Shown here in pieces: positions 24,638 through 34,588 of a stretch of 64,000 bases of DNA. The DNA lies in contig NW_006767442.1 of the NCBI RefSeq assembly GCF_000264995.1, positions 343,894 through 407,893 on the forward strand, written 5' to 3'. Every line of letters starts with the position of its first letter. Within the stretch, counting starts at the first letter, position 1. The stretch is from Punctularia strigosozonata HHB-11173 SS5. Its lineage: Eukaryota; Basidiomycota; Agaricomycetes; Corticiales; Punctulariaceae. The translations under genes and the position numbers were made by a program. Under the pieces are notes generated by a model. The model was not told the origin of the DNA, searched no databases, and saw nothing but the letters and a program-made list of their open reading frames with translations.

Positions 24638-25075
24638 ATGCGTTTCTCTGCCGCCGGTGCTCTTGCTGCGACCTTCGCGCTCTTGTCCTGCGCTCAGGCC
24701 ATCGACCTCCGTGAACTGTACACATTCCCGGGAGGCAACGGTTTGACGTTCTGCAAGGCTTGGAAGTGTGCATGGTATAGACATATCTGCCCGTCTGTAA
24801 AACCGTGGTATTGAATGTGTCTCGTTGTAGCATTAACTACACGCCATCCGACTCGACCCTGTCCTTTCAGGCTGCGTACTGCCATCCCGGCGACTACCAA
24901 GGGAAGAACAACAACACAGAAGTGCGTATAACATGACTTGTGTGTGATCCCTACTGACTGTCTTCCTCATATCTATCAGGCTCTTGCTTACTGCTCGTTC
25001 ACTGCTGGCACAGCGCCGGTAGCCTTCAGCGACACGATCGCGTCGGAGCTTGGTGCTACCCCGACCACCTCCTAA
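24638..25075 (+). CDS. Small secreted cysteine-containing protein
   Basis: Three exons, 24638-24774, 24831-24921 and 24980-25075, give 107 residues. The first 21 residues (MRFSAAGALAATFALLSC then AQA) form a signal peptide with an AQA cleavage site. The mature part of about 86 residues has five Cys (FCKAWKCAC, AAYCHPG, AYCSF) and an N-glycosylation sequon in KNNNTE. No known domain was recognised. Small secreted proteins of this kind are common in wood-decay and symbiotic Agaricomycetes, where some act as effectors or surface proteins; nothing here shows which. Confidence 0.85.
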
Positions 25076-25485
25076 AAGCACATGGACAATTGATGATGAT
25101 TCACGGACATACGGACTACATACGCATACTACGCATGCACCTATCGATAATTGAATTGGGATACGAAGCTCTGGATATATGCCACAAGAAGATCAGTCTG
25201 AATTCCATCATCATAAACATTCGATTGCGTGTGGCGAATATGTTGGCACTGTTAATTGTCCAGTGTGCGGACTTGTCGTTTGGCCCGCGTCGTCGAGGGA
25301 AGTTCCATGCTCTTCGGCCTTGAACGCTTCCGTTGTCCGGCCGAAGAGCTTGGAGCAACCGACGGCTCAGGCCTACGATGCGTCTCTGAGATATTAGCAC
25401 GTTCCGTGCTCGATATGGCCGACTGCCAGTCTCCATCCTGAGACAACGCAAGCCGTAAATTCGACAGATACGTCTGGGAAGGTGA

Positions 25486-27602
25486 TTAAACACAAAAGCC
25501 AGTCCAGTGGTGAATAAGACGCGCCTGAAGCATGACCAGTAATCCTGCGGTGGTAACAGGTTTCGGGAGTACATCGTTCATACCGGAGGAAAGGTAGATC
25601 TCCCGGTCACTGGGCTCTGACGCGCTCGTCATTGCGATGATAGGAATCCTATGATTGAACTGGCGGATGAGTGATGTCACAGAGATACCGTCTCCCCTAT
25701 GCATAACAATGTCCTGTAAGATTATGGGTGAGTAACAGATGAAGATTCCCTGCACTGCCTTGGGATTCCCTCACCATGAAGATGAGGTCGTAATCATTCT
25801 TGTCTATCCGAGAAATTGCACCAACACCGTCTTTGACAGCATCAACGATACATCCGAGGAGAGTGAGGCGTCTTTCCGTGATAGTCCTGTTCAAGATGCA
25901 ATCGTCGACGAGTAGTATTCTAGGAGGAGTGGTCCAGGTAGGTTTCCCGTCTTGATGCAGACTAGATATCGCCACTTGATCGATGTCAGACTGATCGAGT
26001 TCGGGCGCCTTTGTCAAGGGACTGGCAGCCACGTCGATCCCTGTGACTCCGCCTGTACCAGGGATATCAAGGACAGTCGTCGAGAAGGCATCTGTATCAA
26101 ACGCCAAGTCCGAGCTGACCGCTGTCTCTGAATCCGAATCCTGAGCGGGAGAAGGGATGTATTGGTCGATGGCCTCGTTATGGGTCATGTCCCGTCCTAG
26201 CAGGGAGATAACCATTTCGGCGGTCGGCCGTCGACCAGGCTCGACGGACCAGCATAGCTCGATTAACTTCCACCGACATGAAGGGACACGAATGTCCTTG
26301 GTGTCCGGATCTTGGGATGGATGCGTCGGTCGTTCTCCTTGCAAAACTCGATGTACGACGACGGCATCATAGATGATATACCAAAAGGGTGGTCTCCGAG
26401 TATAAATCTACGCATGCGTAAGCAGAGCAACAACGACAAACAACGCAAGTTACCTCAAGGAATACGCAGGCCAGGGAGTAAATATCTGTAGCAACGGTTC
26501 GCCGGAAGGAGCTCTCATCCTGGGAACTAGACTCCAGCAGTTCCTGCGCCATCCATCGATATGACCCTCGGCCATCCGTCGCACCGAGAGTGGCAGTAGA
26601 ATTGGCCCAGGAGACCAAGCCAAAGTCGGCCAACAACGCGTGGTGTCCCTCACTGATCAGTATATTCGCCTTATACGTGTGTCAGACCAAGCGCTTGTTC
26701 TGGAGAACGAAGAGGCCGTACCCCTCGAAGATCACCATGAATAATGAACTGTGAATGCAGGTACGCCAACCCTTTGGTGATCTCCAGCATCTAACATATA
26801 TCAGATTGGCAGATCGAACAGACGAATCGCAATGACCGCACCAATTTATCAACGGACGTGACCGTTGAATGAACCTCGAGGTATCGTAAAATATTTCCGA
26901 AGTCAATCCAAGGAGACACGAGACATAACCACGGAGGTTGCGTGTCGCGCTCTATGCCCAAAAAAGGTAGAACATTAGGGTGGTTGAGCTGCCGCCAAGG
27001 TAATGCCTCCCGACATAAGTTCTGGGCATCGTTCGTCAGCCCACCGTTCGACACCTTTGCAAGCGAGAAACTTGCCTTGTGGATCTGATGCCTTTGGTTA
27101 TCCGTGGATGTATCAAGGACTCGCATGCGCTTGAGAGCCACTGTCTTGCCTTGGTATTTTGCTTGAAAGATGTCCGCGAAGCCGCCCATGGAGGTAGGAT
27201 ACATTCCGGGCTGCCCCACGCCGTTGACAAAGAGAGAAGGAGGCAGCAAATCCCATCTCGCCGATAGCCTTTCCAACATCTGAGTTGCCCGTCTGTGCGA
27301 TGTGGCATCATACTGATGTGCGTCCAACGCCTAGATTGCTATTGTTCAGTATGATGCATGAGAGGTACGGAACTGAGCGTACGTTCTGCAGTTGGTCTAG
27401 GACGTCTTCGGCTTGCTTCTCCGATATCCCGCAACCGTCGTCAGCATATGTAAACACCGGAATGAGCGTCCTCAAGGTGATCACATCCTTAGCAGTGATC
27501 ACTGCAAAGAGATCATGACTTCCGGGATAATATCGTCCAGTGCATAACAGTCTCACCTCTCTCGAAGGCAGCCTGTGACTTGACGGGTGCTGGGGAGGTC
27601 AT
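25486..27602 (-). CDS. TKL protein kinase fused to a Skn7/Prr1-like receiver domain (kinase C)
   Basis: Eight exons: 27602-27557, 27501-27383, 27330-27076, 27021-26842, 26790-26722, 26669-26454, 26407-25775, 25713-25486 (581 residues). The intron 27022-27075 begins with gcaagt, a GC-AG intron. Kinase landmarks: GGFADIFQAKY, VALKRM, HGDLRG, ADFGLVSW and MAQELL (Gln in place of the usual Pro). The tail is a complete response-regulator receiver: RILLVDDCILNR, DYDLIFMDIVM with the phospho-acceptor Asp, IPIIAMTSA and GMNDVLPKP. It most resembles the receiver of Skn7/Prr1. No HSF-type DNA-binding domain is present. An in-frame ATG at 27857 would add 85 residues; I chose 27602 because it fits the lengths of the paralogues. 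Paralogue of kinases A (2740) and B (9174). Confidence 0.87.
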
Positions 27603-28572
27603 GCTATAGCGGGGCGATTTGTGTGATAGACCAAACCTCCTTAAACCATATTGGATGGCTGCGGGATTCGGGGCACGAGTAGACACGGTCGCGCGGGCGT
27701 TATCGCTATTACAACACGTGTCGTAGGTTGAACAGCTTCTTTCATCCTGAGCGCCCATCGACCAGTTGGGCTGCTGCAACAATGGCATGGATTCCGACCT
27801 TGATTTGCGGTCTGGTTTTTTCTGATACGTAATGCGGGCGAAAGCGCCGAGCGGCATCTGCTAGAGGCATATGAGAGATAGACCGAGCCCAGAACATCTT
27901 TCCTTCTCATATGCGTAGTATGCCAGATGCCAACGAATAGCGGACCAGCTTCCGATGACCCGAATAAACGGTGCAGAAAGGCCAGGCCTCGCGCACGATC
28001 ATCGCGTCCAACGAAGCTGCCAACTGCAGACACCTGCGGGACTACGCCTGAGTTATTCGTGCGCTGCTCGCTTTATCTATTATCCTTGGGTACGGGGAAG
28101 CCATCTTCCAGCTCCATCCACTATACAGCCGACTCGGCGTCATTGGGCCACCAACGACAAGCCAGTGTACTGAAACATGCGCGCAATGTGAGCGTATTCG
28201 GGAAACCGGTTAACGACAAAGCGTGTGAGGTCCTCCCGAGACGAAGCACCAACAAGTAGCGAGCGTTCCTTGCGAGGTCCAGACCCAAGACATGTCTAGA
28301 CAACTCCATAGATTCTCGATCCGTCCAATGAGGGGGAATAGCGATAGAAAGGAGATCGCGGCTGTTGGCGAGGGAACCCGCAGTGCACGAAGAGTCGTCG
28401 GTGAAACTTGCCAACTTGCCTGGCATGCTTACGTAACATGAGCCGTATCAGGAAACGCTTCATCTCCATTATGTTCTTAGTACGTCGAGATAACCAACTA
28501 CAGCCTAATGATAGCTCCGACTAGCACCAAGAAAGCAAGTAAACATCCGACACCTCGAAACCGTCAAGCTGT
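27603..28572. other. Intergenic interval, one doubtful short frame
   Basis: The stretch upstream of kinase C may hold extra coding sequence of that gene up to 27857. A 101-codon frame on the minus strand, 28426-28121 (MPGKLASFTDDSSCTAG), starts with ATG but has no known motif and no gene-like exon pattern, so I do not call it. Confidence 0.4.
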
Positions 28573-29730
28573 TTATGCGCTGCCAGTGAGGCCGCCAGTC
28601 GCGCCAGTCGCGGCAATGCGGGTGGTGGCATCAGCCTCGGTGGAACAGGTGATGGAAGTGCCTGCCGAGTTAACGAGGGGGAGGGCGAAGCACTGGGTTC
28701 CGCCGGCGCACTGGGTGGTAGCGAACTTGCCGCCGACGCACTGCGCGAACGCGCCGCCGACGCAGGCCTGGTCGCCGTCCGTGCAGGTGCTCGACGCGGT
28801 GAGAGAGGCGAATTTGGCGTTGAGTGCCTGCGCGTCTTTGCCGTTCTGGAGCGTGAACGGCTTAGCGCCCGCGGCAGCGCCGGTGGAAGCGGTCGCGGCG
28901 GTGGTGGCAACTGCAGCAGCAGAGGTGGTAGCAGCAGCCGCGGTGGTACCGGCAGCCGTGGTCGCAGCAGAGTCGTCAACGGCGGCAGACGACGATACCG
29001 CAACGGTGGTGGAGTTGGAGGAGGAAGAGGCGACGGTGGTGGAGTTGGCTGAGGCGGCACCACCAGCGGTGGGTACACCAGGGTCGGTCACGAGCGTGTT
29101 GAGCTGGACGCCGTCGGGGACAGGGCCGTCCGTCTTTGCAGGGCAAGAGCCGGGCGGGTTGACCGCGGAGACGCCGAGCGGCAAGTTCCCGGTCTGGTCA
29201 CCAGAGAACTTGGTGAAATCAGAGCCGGCGAACTGGCAGTGGAAGAGGCCATTGAGCTCCGCATTCTTGGGTGCCGTCTGACAGTAAGGAACCTGGAGGC
29301 TATCCGGCTAGAAGCAGCAATGTCAGACCGGGCACGACCAGCGTGAAATCAAAAATACTAACCGCGTTGCGGGGCTGCTGCACGAAGAGCTGCGCCAGAC
29401 GGATCATCTCCGGGTCGTTGTTTAGCTGCTTGGCCAGGTCGACCATCTGGTCAGCGGCATCCTGCTGATCGCAATTCTTGCCCGCAGCCTGTACAGACTG
29501 TAAACACGAAACTCCTCATCGTTCGAAGAAGCACATACCAAGAGGGTTTGGAACGCCGTCTGAGAGATCGTGTTACATTGGTCAGCACCACCAGCCTTCT
29601 GGCAGGCAGCAACCCAAGCCTGGGTCGAGTCGGAGATCGTCTGTGCGATACGCTTCTGGTGGGCGGTGGGCGCAGCAGTGACAGCAGCCACGGCGGCAGC
29701 GGCAGCGATGAGGGAGCGGATTTGGACCAT
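28573..29730 (-). CDS. Secreted Ser/Thr/Ala-rich protein with CBM19-like C-terminal domain
   Basis: Three exons, 29730-29539, 29497-29363 and 29307-28573, give 353 residues. The N-terminus MVQIRSLIAAAAAVAAVTA is a signal peptide. The next 200 residues have paired cysteines (WVAACQ, DQCNTI, GKNCDQQ, PYCQTA, FHCQF, GSCPA). A long Ser/Thr/Ala linker, probably heavily O-glycosylated, joins them to a C-terminal module with CTDGDQACVGGAFAQCVGGK, TQCAGGTQCFALPLVN and SITCSTEADATTR. This pattern resembles chitin-binding CBM19 modules of fungi and recurs in basidiomycete extracellular proteins. A cell-wall or extracellular polysaccharide-binding role is likely. No catalytic domain was seen. Confidence 0.85.
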
Positions 29731-29884
29731 TTTGACGAGGATTAGTGGGGTCGTAAGGTGAGGGGTTCGTAGATGTTACTATAGGGGCGTAGAAGGAAAA
29801 ACTGGGAGCACCAGGCTCTGGAAGAAAGAGGGAGATTCGACGGTTGGGAGATGAGGTTCGACCTGCAGACATGTGTGCATCCGA

Positions 29885-29895
29885 ATCGTTTATAT
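29885..29895 (-). promoter_or_regulatory. TATA-like element of the secreted CBM19-like gene
   Basis: On the minus strand the sequence agtatataaac lies about 155 bp upstream of the ATG at 29730, a plausible core promoter position allowing for a leader. Confidence 0.5.
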
Positions 29896-31096
29896 ACTTT
29901 GAAGGGGTGGCCTCGAATGGCCCGCGGCTAGTTGCAGTACTTGCTGGCCAAGCTGCCTGTCGCTTCCATCATTTTGGGGTCCGTCATCTCCGCGCAGGAG
30001 TCCTCTGACGCACAAAGAGCCGGAACGTTGCCATGGATCGGCTGACGGTCGTGGTGGGAACTCGATCCCGGATAGCTATGTGTGGCGCAGTATTGGGTAT
30101 CGTAGCGAGCTCCGGCGTAGTCGGACTGTCTCAGTTGCATATCTATAGGATGCGCGTTACGTGCACAGAGGCACTTCCTACAGTAGATTTCGTGTCGACG
30201 AAGTGAAGCTGGTCGGAAGCAGCTGGCCAATCCTCGAACGGGCGATGAAGTCCACATGCAAACTGTCCTTGTTGGGGGTCAGATTTGCCGACTCCGATGC
30301 GCCGGTCGCCAGGGTTCCGTTGATCCTCTCGCTCATCCTCAGCAACTCAGCTCGCAACCAAATCTGGCGACTGCATGTACTATCCGCTCCTCTTTGATGA
30401 TACTGTATCCTGGACATGGTCCGCTGGCGTGACTGTACAGCGTTGAATTTCCATATTACTGAGGTACAACGGGGTGGTTACGCCGCGCACAACCACGGAG
30501 CCCCTTGACTACAGAGGTGCATTCACGGGGCCATGCAAAGCACTCCAAGTGGACCGGCCAGGAAAGCGAATGTTCAACTTCGGTTTGTCTGTGAAGTCGT
30601 GGCCCAGAATATCTGTCTAGGGATGGACCAATCGGGTTGCTTATTGTGGATGTAAATGGGGTAAAATATAAAAGCACATCAACCACATCGCGCGCACAAT
30701 GAATGCGTCAACGGAGAGCTCTGATATCGCAGTGTAACGGCTGTGCAACAGTGGTCGGCATTACCAGCTATGCTCGGGCCCGCAGTGCGCAAGCCCGAGA
30801 CGGGCGCGGAACGAAACTCATGGTGCATGAAAGCAGGTCGCCGACCCCTGCACGAGCACCCTAGATCATGATCTTCTCAAAGTATAAACGCCCGGGATAG
30901 GACCGTCTTACTGGAAAGTCTTCCAAGAGGCCGCCCAGCTACGAGACGACGGGGGTCAGCAACGAGGGCTGTAATATGAACGAGAGAAACGCACTATGTG
31001 ATAGTCCATGCCGCGGGATACATACTATTGCATCGCTCTCGGTTGAACGTCGAATGGTGTGGTGAGCAGACGCACTGTAAGAGACCATGTTCAGGA
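29896..31096. other. Intergenic interval
   Basis: No supported gene in these 1.2 kb. Short open frames occur on both strands around 30161-30417 but have no motif, no clear splice pattern and overlap each other. Confidence 0.45.
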
Positions 31097-31163
31097 TCAG
31101 CGGGATCTGTACAATATTGCCCAACAGCGTCGTGCCTTAGTCGAGAGGGGCGATGCATTCCAG

Positions 31164-32379
31164 TCAAACGGATATATCTAGTCCATGATTAGCATCGCCG
31201 AAATGTTCAGGCACGAATAAGCTCGCCTTTCCTTCCCGGAGCACCCTGAGTTGATCCCACTCACCGTTCGCTTCCCTACTCTCCCGTTCATCCTCCCACT
31301 CCAGTATAGCCTTTCGAAGCACCACGGGCCCCGTCACGGCCTCAGGGCCCACCTCGATCCCGATCGTCTTCTCGTTTTCGACACTGAGATGCGTCGAGTC
31401 TGCATCCCGGAGGTATTGCAGCACGGCATCCAGGGGTCTTAGCCAGAACGGGTGTCCCGGAGCACTGGACACCATCCACGCGTTTGGTATGGAATGCTCG
31501 AAGCTCTCGCGGCCCATGCGGCCTAGGTATGCCATTCGAAAAGGAGAGTCCGCCGGACTCGTACTTGAATTGGCCGTGGACGGCGAATGGGGGAATATAG
31601 CTGGCATGTTATCCGAGGTGGACCTTAGAGGTAGCATATCCAAATCTGCATACACCCCGCCGAACGCGTGCATGTACGCATTGCGGACCATATCGGCGCG
31701 ATAAATCTCGCGAGGCAGCGCATCGTAGGCTGAGAGATAATGGGGATAGAAACGTCGCATCAGTTCTCGGTTGTCGAAGTCGGTCCAAAGAACGTATCTG
31801 CAAGAAGAAACACAAAATCAACTTTATGGTGCGAATAACACCGATGCGAACGTACAACCAGCCCTCTGAACTCGGGTGCAATCGTCTCCATTCGTAACTC
31901 CAGAGTTCGAAGTCCTCCGGAAGATTGTTATTCTTCCAACTTTGATGGATGATCTTGCTTCCTTGAAGCTCTGGATGCTCCTCAGCTTCAAGCATTGCCA
32001 TGAGATCAGATGGAGTTATCGTCCTTGCCCAGGTTGCACTGGTATGTGTAATCGAGTCGTTATTTCCCCCTGACAGAGCATTGGAGGCGGGCGGGATACC
32101 AGCCAGTGCGATCCGAAGAGGACAATCTAGGGCGCCCCCATTCAACGGCCAAGCATGCGCCCAGAAGAAGACGAACGGTAGCATGAGAATGAGCAATAGC
32201 CAGAGATACTTGGCGTGTCGAAACCATGAATAGGGCGGCCACGTTATTGCTTCTCTGTCCCACTGGGCTCGGCGAAAGGTATCATATGGAGACCGCAGGG
32301 GTATATAACGCGTCGACTCCTTGGATACAACAAGTGTTGAGAGGAAATTAGATAGCATCGTCCGGAACCGTGAGGCCAT
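31164..32379 (-). CDS. Glycosyltransferase family 32 (OCH1/DXD type), type II membrane protein
   Basis: Two exons, 32379-31856 and 31797-31164, give 385 residues. A short basic cytoplasmic tail precedes one membrane span, LWLLLILMLPFVFFWAHAW, as in Golgi glycosyltransferases. The catalytic region has KIIHQSWKNNNLPEDF, WSYEWRRLHP, VLWTDFDNRELM, YRADMVRNAYMHAFGGVYAD and the DXD motif in YADLDM, which binds nucleotide-sugar through a metal ion. The family includes OCH1 alpha-1,6-mannosyltransferases and inositol-phosphoceramide mannosyltransferases. The frame ends at 31164, but the expected family C-terminus (IYPFDWNAS...) is readable in the next frame down to a stop at 31097. A very short intron or a frameshift probably lies near 31180. 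Start: first ATG (MASRFRTM). Confidence 0.85.
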
Positions 32380-32893
32380 CGGGCCCGGTAGAGCTAGCGA
32401 CAGCTGCAAGGATGTAGAGGGGTGTCCTTATGAGGGATACGACTACATGGTGATGCATGTTGAAACCGCAGCGTGATGCTCGATGACCGTCTTCTCCGAG
32501 GTGTTACCATATGCATCAATGCATCAAGCTTGTGGCTATACGAACGAGCGTCGAAACGCTCCCCATTCGGACGAACTCGGGCGCTTTGAGCAGTATATAC
32601 AGTATGTATCGTACCGTGAACCAGGAAACCCTGCGATGAGATCGAGAGCCACTGTAACATGATTGATCTTAACCAACTGCAGTAAGTTTTGATATGAACC
32701 GGGATCCGAATAACTGCAGATCGCCGCGATGGAAAGCTCTAGTAGAATGTTGTCAGACACATCACTGGAGATCGAGTAAAGGGTACAGAGCTGTAGTGTC
32801 TACAGAAATGTGTTGATCAACGATGATTAGGACGCCGTGAATAGAGCGTGGTTGTCATGCGTAGTTCATACGCCTCCGTCATAATACACTGTC
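32380..32893. other. Intergenic interval
   Basis: These 514 bp lie between the 3' end of the mitochondrial carrier gene and the 5' end of the GT32 gene. A tgcag acceptor-like site just upstream of 32379 may belong to an intron in the untranslated leader of the GT32 gene. Nothing else recognised. Confidence 0.4.
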
Positions 32894-34248
32894 TCAAGCA
32901 CCCAATATCCTCTTTCCCCATTCCCACACCGCATAGCTGACCGCGGTCATAGGGACGACCTTCATATATCCGATGCTCAGCCCAACGTAGAATCCTCTCC
33001 AGCCTCCCTGGGCCCATACGGCTTTCACTGTCTCCCCCCATCTCATCCACCGATCTGGTCTCGTGAGCCCGCCAACTTGCATTCGCCGTCGTACGACCTC
33101 GAACGGGTACGACGCCGTCTGAGATATCGCGCCCGCCACAGCGCCAATACCCAAATCGTATAGCGGATAGAAGCGTGTGCGCTCTTTACCCTCTCGAGGA
33201 TAAAGTAGATGGGAGCGCATGTACCCCCACGAGAGGAACGAGGTGCCAGCATATGGGATCATGCCAACGATTGTGACAGTGAAGCCTCGATAAAACTTGA
33301 GTACTGGGAAGCGCGCGAAAAGGTGCTTGGTGGTGGGTTTTGCCGTCGGAGCTGGATCTCCTTCATGATATATTTGTGCGACGGCAGACATGATGGAAGG
33401 GCGTAGTGGTTGCGTTCGTATTCGAGTTCCAGAGGATGAAGCTAACGATGCCAATGGTTCACCCGCAGCGGCGGATGTCGGAGGTATCCTCTGGTGACGA
33501 GTTTGGAACGCCATGCGAACGCGAATGAGCTCGAGTGGATATGTGAAGAATACGGAGATGCAACCTGCAATACACAAGGGTTTAGCCTTGGATGATCTGG
33601 AATCATGTACTAGGAGACAACAAGGAAAGGCCGAAGACCGACGAAACGGCCACGGCCACGGGCCCCCGGACGAACCGGATACGCACCGGAGATTGCACCT
33701 GCGGCAAACCGCCGCGCATTCGTTTCCTTCTCCCTCGCTGGCATGAGCACCTGATACATTGGCATTCATTCCGGGCCTTTTCATGAGGCAAACGATCACC
33801 GACTGACATGATGTACTTGGTCGTACGCCATGAACTTGATGGCAGCATAGGGGAATACTCGTGCTAAGGTAGCTGAGTGCCCCTGTAGTAGTCCCCTTAC
33901 ACCCTGCTCGTTGTATATAACCTTGCCGGCGCGGAACACGCCTGACCATGTTCCCGCATATCGCTGGAAGTCGGGGTTGGACGTCTGGAATAGAATCTTG
34001 ACGCGGTCCAACGGAGCGATCACCGTCTTCGCCTACAACGCGGTTACGCATATCAGCAAACGTTTCGTGCAGCATAAATGCCAGCCCGCGTCCGAGATAA
34101 GGCCCGGCAACGAGTAGAGCATTGAGAGGAGACGTACGACACACCCAGCTATGCCGCCTGCAAGGCCTGAGCGGATGATATAATTCCAGTTCTTGTCCTG
34201 GCCATGCCCCGCTCGTGCTTTGCCTTTGTCGTGAACTGCAGGCACCAT
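32894..34248 (-). CDS. LEU5: Mitochondrial carrier, LEU5/SLC25A16-42 type (CoA transport)
   Basis: Four exons, 34248-34138, 34032-33808, 33750-33687 and 33564-32894, give 356 residues. The threefold mitochondrial carrier signature P-x-[DE]-x-x-[KR] is present in each repeat: APLDRVK, YPLELIR and YPFEVVRRR. The sequence [20 protein letters not shown] is typical of the LEU5 / Graves-disease-carrier branch, which brings coenzyme A into mitochondria. The even-numbered spans and the end, [20 protein letters not shown], are normal. An insert of about 60 Ser/Pro-rich residues follows the second repeat, as often seen in fungal members. The small third exon (64 nt) carries [12 protein letters not shown]. 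Acts in the inner mitochondrial membrane. Confidence 0.93.
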
Positions 34249-34588
34249 GCTAGTGCAGTCGACGACAGAGCGGGAGGCCGTGGGGCGGTGGAAGGGAAAT
34301 GGGGAAGATTCAGGTGCTTATGCCGCTGCGCTCTCCCGGCTGAGCCTGGGGTTCCGTGAAATGATTGTGGTTAGGGTTGGGTAGCACACTGAGTTGCTCC
34401 GGAAGCTGCAGTGGCCATTGCAAGCTAAAAGCACTATGAACAGATCGCTGCGGTGGACCCGTTTTCAGGCCACATAGGCGCTCGTACAGGAAAACCGAGC
34501 CTAGTCACAAGGCTAGGATTGCCGATTTCAACACAACTGCTGATGTACAACAACAACCACAACATGGTCAATATCACCATAAACTCCC

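Noticed and set aside
28121-28426. 101-codon minus-strand frame starting with ATG
   Set aside because: No motif, no neighbouring exons and no homologue recognised; too weak to call a gene.
28508-29281. Long open frame (257 codons) on the plus strand
   Set aside because: It is the antisense of the Ser/Thr/Ala-rich exon of the secreted CBM19-like gene. The GC-rich repetitive coding strand leaves the complement open by chance.
32894-34144. Single 416-codon frame through the mitochondrial carrier gene
   Set aside because: It reads through three introns, including a region after APLDRVK out of frame with the second repeat. The spliced model restores all three carrier motifs.
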